The notes beneath the pieces were generated by a model. The model was given only the letters and a program-made list of their open reading frames with translations. It did no database searches and was not told the DNA's origin. 20,393 bases of DNA, from assembly GCA_902764045.1 (NCBI GenBank), contig CACWUI010000008.1, positions 1 to 20,393 on the forward strand, read 5' to 3'. The stretch comes from an uncultured Lachnospiraceae bacterium (GTDB lineage Bacteria > Bacillota > Clostridia > Lachnospirales > Lachnospiraceae). This document shows, one piece after another, positions 1 through 8,296 of this stretch (the first letter of the stretch is position 1; every line of letters begins with the position of its first letter). The position numbers and the translations under genes are program-made.

Positions 1-1
1 T

Positions 2-622
2 TCCTATTTTTTAAGCAGAGGAATCGAGAATTATCCGGCTTATTATCTGACGGGATATCTGATATTTACACTTATTTCCACAGGTTCCACCACAGCCATG
101 ACGGCCCTTAAGGATAACAGGAATCTTATGCTCAAGACCAAATGGGCAAGGCAGACATTTGTGCTATCCAGGGTATATACGGCTTTTGTGAACTTCATGT
201 TGTCATGTATTTCTTATGTGATAGTACTGATCGTTTTTCAGGTAAAGATACAGTGGACGGTAGTTTTATTCCCCATAGATTTATTTTTTGTGATGATATT
301 CCTTATCGGTCTGTCATATGCTCTGTCCATATGGAATGTTTTTTTCGGGGATTCAAAAAATATTTACGGGACCGTGCTTATGGTGCTCCGTTTTTTTTCC
401 GGTCTTTTTTACAGTGTGGACACACTGGATCCGGGAATAAAAACCTTTATATCATTTAACCCCATTTATATTTTTATCAAAGTGGCAAGAGACGGCGTGC
501 TTTACGGCAGGGTGCCGGAAGCACATTTCCTTGCCCAGATGGTCATATGGTCCGTGGGGATGTTTGTAGTCGGAAAACTTATTTTTAGGTACAAAGAAAA
601 TAAGGTCATGGAGAAGATATAA
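2..622 (+). CDS. ABC-2 (Wzm-type) polysaccharide export permease, 5' partial
   Basis: This is a membrane subunit of an ABC transporter that exports a lipid-linked polysaccharide. The frame is open from base 2, and the residues before the first internal ATG (base 98) align with the next gene: a stretch like NYPAYYLTGYLIFTLISTG here matches NFPVYVLTGTIIYSLFNSG there. The gene therefore begins upstream of the window and ATG 98 is not its start. Several hydrophobic membrane segments are visible, and the C-terminal block with FNPIYIFIKVARDGV is shared with the next permease (FNPIYIAITIARICV). The stop TAA (620-622) overlaps the next ATG by one base, so the two are translationally coupled. The family call rests on similarity to its neighbour and on the adjacent Wzt-type ATPase. 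The N-terminal part, with the usual LGxxW motif, lies outside the window. Confidence 0.88.
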   Translation, partial: SYFLSRGIENYPAYYLTGYLIFTLISTGSTTAMTALKDNRNLMLKTKWARQTFVLSRVYTAFVNFMLSCISYVIVLIVFQVKIQWTVVLFPIDLFFVMIFLIGLSYALSIWNVFFGDSKNIYGTVLMVLRFFSGLFYSVDTLDPGIKTFISFNPIYIFIKVARDGVLYGRVPEAHFLAQMVIWSVGMFVVGKLIFRYKENKVMEKI

Positions 623-1416
623 TGGCTGAAGACAATGTTCAGTTAAATGACAGGGAAAAACGACGTCAATATTTGTTTGTCATCAGACAGCTGGCCAGAA
701 GGGATGTGAAGAGAGGAAACTCTTCCGCATTCCTCGGTCAGTTGTGGAATGTCATCAATCCCTTTATATATATGATAACCATGGTTATCATTTTTTCTGC
801 TATCTTCCGGAGTGGAATACCGAATTTTCCCGTGTATGTTCTTACGGGAACTATTATATATTCGCTTTTTAATTCGGGAACAACAGGTGCCATGAAATCT
901 CTGGTTGCCGGTAAGATTTTTTTGGTAAGGACCAGGATCCCCAAAAATGTTTTCGTTATCGAGAAAGTGTATGTGGCTCTTATAAATATGCTTTACTCCA
1001 TGATAGGCTATGTGATACTTGTGGCTATATCGGGGATAACTCCCAATATCTTCATGCTTCTTGTGCCGGTTGATGTTGCCATATGTCTGGTTATGATCTA
1101 CGGAATAGGAAAGATACTGGCGGTCATAAACGTTTATTTTGCGGATATTGAGTATTTTTATAAGATCCTTATGCTGCTTCTTATGTACGGCAGTGCATTA
1201 TTTTATTCAGTTGACAGGATGGCTCCGGCAGTACAGATGATCATGAGTTTTAACCCCATATACATAGCAATAACCATAGCAAGGATCTGTGTAATGGACG
1301 GTTATGCACCGGGTCCTATGCTCTGGGTAAAGCTCGTTTGTTATGCGGTGTTCTTTTATCTTCTCGGTACTTTAGTTTTTAAAAGGGGTACACAAGACAT
1401 CGTTGCTAAGTTATAA
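622..1416 (+). CDS. ABC-2 (Wzm-type) polysaccharide export permease, second paralogue
   Basis: This is a 264-residue integral membrane subunit of a polysaccharide/teichoic acid ABC exporter and has full family length. The cytoplasmic N-terminus (about 1-45) is charged and ends in LGQLWNVINPFIY, the typical Wzm/TagG-like entry to the first membrane helix. About six hydrophobic segments follow, near residues 46-62, 71-89, 118-137, 142-163, 181-195 and 234-253. The conserved C-terminal FNPIYIAITIAR block is present. Its ATG overlaps the stop of the preceding, clearly related but diverged permease. Most Wzm/Wzt exporters use a homodimer of one permease; two adjacent diverged copies served by one ATPase gene suggest a heterodimeric channel, which is inference. 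The substrate is not visible here; the neighbours suggest a galactofuranose-containing polymer. Confidence 0.92.
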   Translation: MAEDNVQLNDREKRRQYLFVIRQLARRDVKRGNSSAFLGQLWNVINPFIYMITMVIIFSAIFRSGIPNFPVYVLTGTIIYSLFNSGTTGAMKSLVAGKIFLVRTRIPKNVFVIEKVYVALINMLYSMIGYVILVAISGITPNIFMLLVPVDVAICLVMIYGIGKILAVINVYFADIEYFYKILMLLLMYGSALFYSVDRMAPAVQMIMSFNPIYIAITIARICVMDGYAPGPMLWVKLVCYAVFFYLLGTLVFKRGTQDIVAKL

Positions 1417-1422
1417 TGTAAA

Positions 1423-1440
1423 TTCATAATGCATCATGAA
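1423..1440. repeat. Imperfect 18-bp inverted repeat between permease and ATPase genes
   Basis: The only sizeable gap inside the exporter genes (1417-1456) carries an 18-base near-palindrome centred on ATGCAT, with a single mismatched pair on each symmetric position. It could be an operator half-site pair or a weak hairpin that tunes ATPase expression relative to the permeases. It has no T-run, so it is not an intrinsic terminator. AT-rich DNA gives such palindromes by chance, so a function is speculative. Confidence 0.3.
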
Positions 1441-1456
1441 AGAGAGATCTTAGGTA

Positions 1457-2638
1457 ATGAGTCCTAAAAGCAGAGAAGATATAATCGCAGCGGTGAGAGC
1501 GGCGCAGGAAAAAACCAAAGAAGAAAAAAGCATTATCTTTGATACGGACGAGATAAAAAATACCGTGTTGCAGGTAATGGAGGAAGAAATAAAAACGGAT
1601 GCCTCCCCGGATCTTAAGCCTGATCCCGATCCTTTACAGGAGATAAAGCCCGGATCGAAGCCGGATCCGAAACCGGCCCCCGGGCCTGCGGTTAAACCCA
1701 CTCCTGGATCGGAAGAAAAAGCAGATCCTAAACCTGCCTCCAAACCTGCGCCAAAGGCTGCGGCAAAAGCCACTCCTAAGGCTGAAGAAAAAACGGAGCC
1801 CAAGCCGGCTGCCAAACCGGCGCCCAAACCCGAACCCAAGGCTGCCGGTAAACCGGCCCCCAAACCTCAAAATACCATCGACAAAAAAGTCAAGATGATA
1901 GAGGTAAAAGACGTAAGTATGGTCTTTAAGGTGTCGTCGGGAAGCGCAAGCAGTCTTAAGGATTTCTTTATCCAAAAAGTCAAGGGCAAAATGAAGAAGC
2001 ACGAATTGAGAGCTCTCGATAACATAAACTTTGACGTATATAGAGGTGAAGTTGTTGGTATCATAGGAACCAACGGCTCAGGTAAGAGCACCCTTCTAAA
2101 GATAGTGTCCGGTGTGCTGAATCCCACTGAGGGAAAAGTAAATGTCGACAGGAACAAAGTTCAGCTTCTGACTCTTGGGACGGGATTTGATCTGGAACTC
2201 ACTGCAAAAGAAAATGTATATTTAAACGGTGCCCTTATAGGTTATACCAAGGATTTTATCGATAAGCACTATGATGATATAGTGGACTTTGCAGAACTTC
2301 GTGATTTTATGGGAGAAAAGGTAAAAAACTTTTCTTCGGGAATGGTGTCAAGACTTGCTTTTGCCATAGCCACGGCGGGGAATGCTGCCGAGATCCTTAT
2401 TCTTGATGAAGTGCTGAGTGTGGGAGATGCTTTTTTCAGATTGAAAAGTCTTAAAAGAGTTAAAGAAATGATACAGGGCGGATCAACTGTGCTTATTGTT
2501 TCTCATAGTATTAATACCATAAATAATTTTTGTGATAAAGCTGTTTGGATAGAAAAGGGGGTTCAGATGATGGTTGGGAAGCCCCAAGAGGTTTGTGCGG
2601 CATATGCAAAGTCACAAAAGAAGGAAGAAAAAAAATGA
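1457..2638 (+). CDS. Wzt-type polysaccharide ABC transporter ATPase with Pro/Ala/Lys-rich N-terminal extension
   Basis: This is the ATP-hydrolysing subunit that powers export through the two upstream permeases. Residues 145-385 form a standard nucleotide-binding domain: Walker A GTNGSGKST at 204-212, a Wzt/TagH-type signature FSSGM at 292-296, Walker B ILILDE at 313-318 and the switch histidine in VSHS at 350. There is no C-terminal carbohydrate-binding domain of the kind seen in long Wzt proteins, since the protein ends soon after the ABC fold with a lysine-rich tail. Unusually, the ABC fold is preceded by about 145 residues: a charged, probably helical segment (1-48), then about 90 residues of repeated KPAPKP/KAAAKA-like units (50-138), expected to be an extended disordered linker. 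The start ATG at 1457 has a purine-rich stretch (1438-1447) upstream. The stop overlaps the next start (ATGA). Confidence 0.94.
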   Translation: MSPKSREDIIAAVRAAQEKTKEEKSIIFDTDEIKNTVLQVMEEEIKTDASPDLKPDPDPLQEIKPGSKPDPKPAPGPAVKPTPGSEEKADPKPASKPAPKAAAKATPKAEEKTEPKPAAKPAPKPEPKAAGKPAPKPQNTIDKKVKMIEVKDVSMVFKVSSGSASSLKDFFIQKVKGKMKKHELRALDNINFDVYRGEVVGIIGTNGSGKSTLLKIVSGVLNPTEGKVNVDRNKVQLLTLGTGFDLELTAKENVYLNGALIGYTKDFIDKHYDDIVDFAELRDFMGEKVKNFSSGMVSRLAFAIATAGNAAEILILDEVLSVGDAFFRLKSLKRVKEMIQGGSTVLIVSHSINTINNFCDKAVWIEKGVQMMVGKPQEVCAAYAKSQKKEEKK

Positions 2639-4419
2639 AAAAGATATTACAGGAGATACAGACAGAGCAAAGTGCTGACCTTAAAAATTATCAGCTTATG
2701 TTTGTACGTGCGTATAAAAAACTTGATTTTGACGGAACCGATATATATGATTTTTCGACATATTTTAATATTTTTTCTTTAAAAAAATGGCTGAAATATA
2801 CAAACATCAAAAATCTTTTTATTGAGATTGAGGCCGAGGGAAGCTTTACGTTGGAGATCATCGGAGATCACATAGATGACAAAAAAAATCTTGAAAGAAA
2901 GGTTTTAAGCAGACAGAGATTTGACCTGCTCCAAAGGGGAAAGGCTGTTCAGAAAATTAATTTTGACCCGGCTTCAGATGTTATTGCATTCAGAATAATA
3001 ACAGATTCGGATTTTAAGTTTTATAATGGATACTATTACACGGAAACCGAAGAAAAAGAATTGAATAAACCTTTTCTGACCTTAGTCACCACAACATTCA
3101 AAAAAGAAAGCTTTATTGAAAACAATATCCGGATATTGAATGAAGAGTTGTTTCATACGGATGAGTTTAAGGACAGGATAAACTGGATAATCATCGATAA
3201 TGGTAATACTTTAAACAAAGAAAAGACCGAAACAGATGACATCAGGGTTTTCCATAATAAAAATGTGGGTGGAGCAGGCGGCTTTTCCAGAGGGATAATA
3301 GAAGCCAACGATCAGGAAAAAAAGCCTACACATATACTTCTTATGGATGACGATGTGGTATTGTTTGCGGATTCCTTCAAAAGAACATATCGTTTACTTG
3401 AATTAATAAAGGATGAGTACAAGGACTATTTTATCTGCGGTGCCATGCTTGAGATGGAACATTGCAATATCCAGCATGAAGACATCGGAATGACTAAAAA
3501 GAACGGTGAACACGGTCCCTGCAAGCCATACTATGATCTTAATGATTATTACTGTGTTGTGGAAAATGAAAAGATACTTCCGTATAACCCGTACCAATAC
3601 TGCGGATGGTGGTATTGCTGCATTCCCACAAGCATAGCAAGAAATGACAACCTTCCTTTTCCTGCTTTTATCCGGGGAGATGATATAGAATATTCTTTCA
3701 GAAATCACGCCAGGTTTATCACATTAAACGGCATATGCATATGGCATCAGGGATTTGCCGGAAAGTTCAGCGCTGCAATGGAGTTTTATCAGGTCCACCG
3801 AAACGATCTTATCCTTCATTCGCTGCATGATCATGTGAAAAGTGCGAAAATACTGACCAGGATAAACCAATTATTCTGGGAGGAGTTGTACAAGTTTAAT
3901 TACAGAGGCGCTAATCTGCTTATCGATTCTATCGATGATTACCTGAAAGGGCCGGAATACATCAAAAGCCTTGACGGCGAACAAAAAATGAAAGAGCAAA
4001 AGGCAAAGGATGATAAGCTGATCGATCTTTCCGATGATGTAAAAGCATTATATGATGAAGCCTCTTTGTTTACGGACACGCCCTATTCGACGTTAAAAAA
4101 GCGTATTTATGATTACACATACAACGGACAGCTTTTGCCTGATAATGTTATGAAAGGTGGTGTCGGTGTCATACCTTACGGCTGGGGGTACTACCCGGGC
4201 AGGCAGATGCTGACATCTGTCAATTATGCCATTGATCCCGGCAGAGAAAAATATGTGAGATACAAAAGATCTCATAAAAGATTCATGGAAACAAAGAGCA
4301 GATATGAAAGAGTGCTGAGAGAGTACCATAAAAGAAAAGATGAACTCATAAAAGCATATAAAGAAGCTTCAGAAGGCTGGAATGATCTTGATTTTTGGAA
4401 AGGGTATCTAAGTATATAA
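2635..4419 (+). CDS. GlfT2-like galactofuranosyltransferase (GT2 family)
   Basis: This is predicted to add galactofuranose residues from UDP-galactofuranose to a growing glycan at the cytoplasmic membrane face. Its layout of 594 residues resembles mycobacterial GlfT2. It has an N-terminal beta-rich domain (about 20-140), then a GT-A fold starting at FLTLVTTTF (147-155), an NVGGAGGFSRG loop (210-220), the metal-binding DDD at 238-240, a tryptophan-rich acceptor loop with GWW (324-326), RGDDIEYS (347-354) with the likely catalytic acid, and IWHQGF (369-374). A helical C-terminal domain follows. I chose ATG 2635 because it overlaps the upstream stop as ATGA and has AAGGAAG just before it. A longer in-frame version from 2545 would overlap the ATPase by 94 bases without a better ribosome site. 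No UDP-galactopyranose mutase gene lies in the window; the model requires one elsewhere. The donor is inferred from family resemblance. Confidence 0.88.
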   Translation: MKKILQEIQTEQSADLKNYQLMFVRAYKKLDFDGTDIYDFSTYFNIFSLKKWLKYTNIKNLFIEIEAEGSFTLEIIGDHIDDKKNLERKVLSRQRFDLLQRGKAVQKINFDPASDVIAFRIITDSDFKFYNGYYYTETEEKELNKPFLTLVTTTFKKESFIENNIRILNEELFHTDEFKDRINWIIIDNGNTLNKEKTETDDIRVFHNKNVGGAGGFSRGIIEANDQEKKPTHILLMDDDVVLFADSFKRTYRLLELIKDEYKDYFICGAMLEMEHCNIQHEDIGMTKKNGEHGPCKPYYDLNDYYCVVENEKILPYNPYQYCGWWYCCIPTSIARNDNLPFPAFIRGDDIEYSFRNHARFITLNGICIWHQGFAGKFSAAMEFYQVHRNDLILHSLHDHVKSAKILTRINQLFWEELYKFNYRGANLLIDSIDDYLKGPEYIKSLDGEQKMKEQKAKDDKLIDLSDDVKALYDEASLFTDTPYSTLKKRIYDYTYNGQLLPDNVMKGGVGVIPYGWGYYPGRQMLTSVNYAIDPGREKYVRYKRSHKRFMETKSRYERVLREYHKRKDELIKAYKEASEGWNDLDFWKGYLSI

Positions 4420-4423
4420 GGAG
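4418..4423 (+). promoter_or_regulatory. Ribosome binding site AAGGAG deciding the start at 4430
   Basis: The AAGGAG lies 6 bases upstream of ATG 4430 and abuts the alternative TTG at 4424. This spacing favours ATG 4430 and rules against the TTG. Confidence 0.8.
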
Positions 4424-4429
4424 TTGTAT

Positions 4430-7156
4430 ATGTCTGATAATTCAGTTTACGATATTGGAATATTCGGGTTATGGTATGGTCGTAATTACGGAAGTATGAT
4501 CACATACTATGCTTTAAATAAAACAATAAATAAAATGGGTTTTTCAACCGTTATGATAGATAACCCTTTAAGAGCAGAATCAGGTGACTTATCCGCTCTT
4601 CCTATGTCGCATCCCCGCCGTTTTGCCACAGAACAGGGTTATAACATTACCCCGACATTGCCCATCAGCAAAATGAGTGCATTAAATAAAATATGCAGAG
4701 GTTTTGTGCTTGGATCAGATCAAATGTGGAACTATGGATTAAGCAGGCATTACAAACAGGCGTATTTTCTGGATTTTGCAGATGACGACCGTGTGAAGGT
4801 ATCATACGGGACCTCTTTCGGTAAAGCGCCGTATAACGGTCCTGAAAGTGAAAAACCAAAGATCATGCACAATCTGAAAAGATTTTCAAAAATCTCTGTA
4901 AGAGATGATTTTTCCAAAGATATAATCGAAAATGAATTTAATTTACACGCAGACCAGGTTCCGGATCCTGTTTTTTTGTGTGAGCCGGATGATTATGCGC
5001 CATTGTTGAAGGAGATAAAAGAGGATTATATTTTTGCATATATACTTGACCCTAATCCCGAAATCGGTAAAAGCCTGAGTAAGATCGCGGAAACCTACAA
5101 CAAAAAAATAATGATCGTTTTTGATGAGCCGGCGGACCCGGTGAAGTCATTTGCTGACCTGAAAGTTTGCAGTCCTATGATAGTGCCCATTATCAGTGCA
5201 ACTACCGGAATGTGGTTATCACTTTTCCGGTATGCTGATTTTGTTATAACGGATTCATTCCACGGAACCTGCTTTGCCTCCATTTTCAGTAAAGAATTTA
5301 TATCTCTTAAAAATAACAAACGTGGTGGGAAAAGATTTGAGTGTCTGATGGAGATGCTTGGCGTAAAGAACAGAATGACAGAAAAGCCCGATCTGTTATT
5401 TGATGTTTTTTCGGATTGCTACAAAAAAAATGAGATAGATTACGAAACGGTCCGACAAAATATCTTATCTGAAAGAAAATGCGGGACCGAATGGTTATAC
5501 AATTCCATAGTGGCGTCAAAGACGGCAGAAATAAAGTATCCGGTCATAAAAGGGCTGTATCCTGAAAATGTAGTAACAGCGCATCTGTCTGTAAAAAAAT
5601 GCGTCGGGTGCGGGGCATGTACAAGTATATGTCCGACGGACGCGCTTTCTTTAGAATCGGATGAACATGGATATTATCGTTCGAATGTAGACATTTCAAA
5701 GTGTGTTGATTGCGGAAAATGCAAAGAGGTTTGTCCTGCTATTGCGCTTCCCGAGAAAAATAATTCAGAATGCCCTGATCTGTTTGCTTTTCAAACATCT
5801 GATGATGACTTGTTGCTTAAAAGCGCCAGCGGCGGCTTGTTTTCCTTGCTGGCTGAAACGGTATTAGACAAAGGAGGAGTTGTAGCGGGGGCGGCCTGGA
5901 CTGATGATCTGACTGTCGAACATATAATTATTGACAACGAAAAAGATCTGGAAAAATTACGAAAATCCAAATATCTTCAAAGCTATCTGGGGAAGATTTT
6001 CAGAGATATAAAAACAAAGTTAGACGCTGAAATACCTGTGCTTTTTTCAGGTTGCCCGTGTCAGGTTGCAGGGCTGAAAAAATATTTGGGCAGAGAATAT
6101 GATAATCTGCTTTTAGTTGACTTGTTGTGTGGGAATTCACCTTCTGCCGGGTTTTTTAAAAAATATATAAAAGATTGTCATTCGGATGATGTAAAGTATT
6201 ATGAATTCAGATATAAAGGTGCAGACGGCAACCCTGCATGGAGAGCTGATTCGGTAAAGATCATTAAAAAAGATGATTCGTGTAATGTATCGGTAGGGAT
6301 CGCAAACGATCATTATCAAAAGGTTTATCATAACCATACCATGTGCGCTCCCCACTGTGAGAAATGTATTTACCAGGAGACACCAAGATTTGGTGACATT
6401 ACAATAGGTGATTTCTGGGGTTATAAGAAAAAAAGACCCGATATTGATGTCTCAAAAGGAATGTCTGTAGCATTGTTAAATAATGACAAAGGAATAAGGG
6501 CGTTTTTTGAGATTAAGGAATCCCAAATAGGTTACATTGCAAGTGAACCTTTAGACTGGCTTGGCGGAAACGGGTATGCTCTGAAAGGGCATAATTTCTG
6601 CTCTGCAGGCAGAGACGTCTTTTACAGTTCTATTCTTACAGATTCATTTTCCGTCGCCGTGGATAAAGCATACATTGATATAAATACCAAAAATAATATA
6701 AAAGAGAGACCGTACAGTAACAGCAATAACATTCTGGAGTATGATGCATCCTTTTTCAGATTCCATTTTGATACCGCCATATGGGAAGAAAAAACCGCAA
6801 AAGAGGGAGAATTGTTACATGTGAAATCGGATGATCCTCCGCTTGGCAAGTTTGCATCAATGAAGCTGGCAGACAGGCTGATAAAAGGCGAGAGATACAA
6901 TCTGTTTGTAAGATTTAAAGTAAATACTGAGTCGGATATTTTGAATCTTCACATAAAGACAACAGGCAGAGGTGCCGTACAACTGGTGCATAGCTGCAAA
7001 CTAAATGGAAGAAACAAAGGTGACAAATGGATTGAAGGGACGATTCCGTTTTCTCCGAATAACGATGGTTATAATGCTTTTTCAATAGGAGCATCACAAG
7101 TAAGGGGAAAGGATAATTTTATAGTTTTTTCACATATAAGAATATTTAAAAGATAA
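4430..7156 (+). CDS. Polysaccharide pyruvyltransferase fused to a 4Fe-4S/F420-hydrogenase beta-like module with C-terminal beta-rich domain
   Basis: This is a three-part, 908-residue protein. Residues 5-340 are a CsaB/WcaK-type polysaccharide pyruvyltransferase, which in this family transfers a ketal pyruvate from phosphoenolpyruvate to a sugar; the family DSFHG signature is at 275-279. Residues 385-440 hold two ferredoxin-type cluster motifs with cysteines 391, 394, 397, 401 and 425, 428, 431, 435. Residues about 450-735 match the coenzyme F420 hydrogenase/dehydrogenase beta-subunit family, including SASGGLFSLL, FSGCPCQVAGL and GDITIGDFWG. The last 165 residues or so are a beta-strand-rich domain resembling a jelly-roll carbohydrate-binding module, which I cannot assign to a named family. 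Pyruvyltransferase plus F420-beta pairing is common in surface-glycan loci, usually as separate or two-part proteins; the redox function there is not established. The start is ATG 4430, set by AAGGAG. Confidence 0.9.
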   Translation: MSDNSVYDIGIFGLWYGRNYGSMITYYALNKTINKMGFSTVMIDNPLRAESGDLSALPMSHPRRFATEQGYNITPTLPISKMSALNKICRGFVLGSDQMWNYGLSRHYKQAYFLDFADDDRVKVSYGTSFGKAPYNGPESEKPKIMHNLKRFSKISVRDDFSKDIIENEFNLHADQVPDPVFLCEPDDYAPLLKEIKEDYIFAYILDPNPEIGKSLSKIAETYNKKIMIVFDEPADPVKSFADLKVCSPMIVPIISATTGMWLSLFRYADFVITDSFHGTCFASIFSKEFISLKNNKRGGKRFECLMEMLGVKNRMTEKPDLLFDVFSDCYKKNEIDYETVRQNILSERKCGTEWLYNSIVASKTAEIKYPVIKGLYPENVVTAHLSVKKCVGCGACTSICPTDALSLESDEHGYYRSNVDISKCVDCGKCKEVCPAIALPEKNNSECPDLFAFQTSDDDLLLKSASGGLFSLLAETVLDKGGVVAGAAWTDDLTVEHIIIDNEKDLEKLRKSKYLQSYLGKIFRDIKTKLDAEIPVLFSGCPCQVAGLKKYLGREYDNLLLVDLLCGNSPSAGFFKKYIKDCHSDDVKYYEFRYKGADGNPAWRADSVKIIKKDDSCNVSVGIANDHYQKVYHNHTMCAPHCEKCIYQETPRFGDITIGDFWGYKKKRPDIDVSKGMSVALLNNDKGIRAFFEIKESQIGYIASEPLDWLGGNGYALKGHNFCSAGRDVFYSSILTDSFSVAVDKAYIDINTKNNIKERPYSNSNNILEYDASFFRFHFDTAIWEEKTAKEGELLHVKSDDPPLGKFASMKLADRLIKGERYNLFVRFKVNTESDILNLHIKTTGRGAVQLVHSCKLNGRNKGDKWIEGTIPFSPNNDGYNAFSIGASQVRGKDNFIVFSHIRIFKR

Positions 7157-7188
7157 AAAATCATAATTGAGAAAGAGAGGGTTGTGGG

Positions 7189-8244
7189 ATGAATAAAAGC
7201 TTAGAAGAATTGGAGAAAAGAATAGAACAACTGGAAGAAAAATTACAAATATATTCTATGGCGGCAGCTTCCGCATACGCACAATTCAGGTTTAGTGCAC
7301 GCGGTGGAGAGTACCGGTTAAACTTAATAAAACCTAAAACCTTTAATGAGAAATTGATGTGGCTCAGAGAAAATTATTGGGCGTATAATCCTATCACATA
7401 TTACAATATGGATAAATATTTTTTTAAATATTATTCGGAAAAACTATTTGGAAAAGAGCATTCGATTCCTCTTGAAGGAGTATGGGATAAAGCTGAAGAT
7501 ATTGATTTTTCAATTCTTCCGGATAAATTTGTTATTAAGCGTTCTTTATCCGGAGGTTCTTTTGAGGTGAAAATATGCGATAAAAAGACCGATGATCTGG
7601 AAAAGATCCGGAGATTGGCCGCTAGCTGGCTTGCAGATCCCAAACGCGTTCGAGCAAGGATCGTTGCAGAAAGACAATTGGATGTGCTTGATAATGGTTA
7701 TATTTATGATTATAAATTCTTTGTAATAAACGGAAAAGTCCGTTTTATTTATGTTTTGCGAAACAAACTGGGCGAAAAAAGGAGATATCATTGTTTTTAC
7801 GATTTGGATTGGAAAAAAATTCCTGTAAAAGATTATCATCCATATATCGAAGAAGAGGTTAAACCACCGGTTTGCCTGAATGAAATGATCAATTTTGCAG
7901 CTATGGTAGGTAAGCTTTTTCCTTTGATGAGAGTGGACTTATATGTTGAAAACGGAAAGTTTTATCTTGGAGAGCTGACAGATGTGTCTAATGAGGGAAT
8001 GGCACCGTTAAATCCTATAGAGTTCGACAAAAAATGGGGAAGTATGATAACTCTTCCGACTGATGATGATATCAGAAACAGTTATGATTATTTCTATTCA
8101 GTATTTCCGGAATTAAAAACAAATCCTGTTTTTCTGCGTAATAATTTAAGTAATTATTTTATTGTGCAGCCTAACAGCAAGGATAATTCGCTTCCGGTTC
8201 CGCCTGAACCGTTCATGCAACCTATGAAACGGACGGGAAAATGA
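7189..8244 (+). CDS. TupA-like ATP-grasp protein of a glycan locus
   Basis: This 351-residue protein matches the TupA-type ATP-grasp family, often found in capsule and teichuronopeptide-like loci. Members are thought to ligate an amino acid or other carboxylate/amine group onto a sugar, but few have been tested. Visible family blocks are NEKLMWLR (53-60), an IPLEGVWD block near 93-100, LPDKFVIKRSLSGGS (110-124), which is the nucleotide-binding loop region, the YDYKFFVINGKVRFI block (173-187), and the C-terminal RVDLYVENGKFYLGELT, where the metal-binding acidic residues of ATP-grasp enzymes sit. Residues 3-23 form a short heptad-like coiled coil (LEELEKRIEQLEEKL). ATG 7189 follows AGAGAGG at 7174-7180. 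It sits 32 bases after the preceding gene, so co-transcription is likely. The substrate is unknown. Confidence 0.82.
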   Translation: MNKSLEELEKRIEQLEEKLQIYSMAAASAYAQFRFSARGGEYRLNLIKPKTFNEKLMWLRENYWAYNPITYYNMDKYFFKYYSEKLFGKEHSIPLEGVWDKAEDIDFSILPDKFVIKRSLSGGSFEVKICDKKTDDLEKIRRLAASWLADPKRVRARIVAERQLDVLDNGYIYDYKFFVINGKVRFIYVLRNKLGEKRRYHCFYDLDWKKIPVKDYHPYIEEEVKPPVCLNEMINFAAMVGKLFPLMRVDLYVENGKFYLGELTDVSNEGMAPLNPIEFDKKWGSMITLPTDDDIRNSYDYFYSVFPELKTNPVFLRNNLSNYFIVQPNSKDNSLPVPPEPFMQPMKRTGK

Positions 8245-8296
8245 TGCTTAAAATGATAGACTGAGTTTTTTGAAACATTTTATATAGAGGTTTTAT

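Noticed and set aside
142..459. Plus-strand 105-codon frame inside the first permease
   Set aside because: It overlaps the permease in another frame and has no recognisable family; the permease frame continues from the window edge.
1450..1863. Minus-strand Gly/Ala/Leu-rich reading frame of 137 codons
   Set aside because: It is the complement of the Pro/Ala/Lys-rich linker of the ATPase; low-complexity GC-rich codons produce open frames on both strands. No ribosome site or family match.
2545..2634. Upstream 30-codon extension of the galactofuranosyltransferase
   Set aside because: It would overlap the end of the ATPase; ATG 2635 has an ATGA overlap and a purine-rich ribosome site, and the residues before it resemble no family sequence.
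8245..8296. Possible terminator or promoter in the gap before the first TagF-like gene
   Set aside because: There is a T-run but no stem before it, and only a poor TTGAAA/TTATAT pair; nothing convincing beyond the ribosome site.
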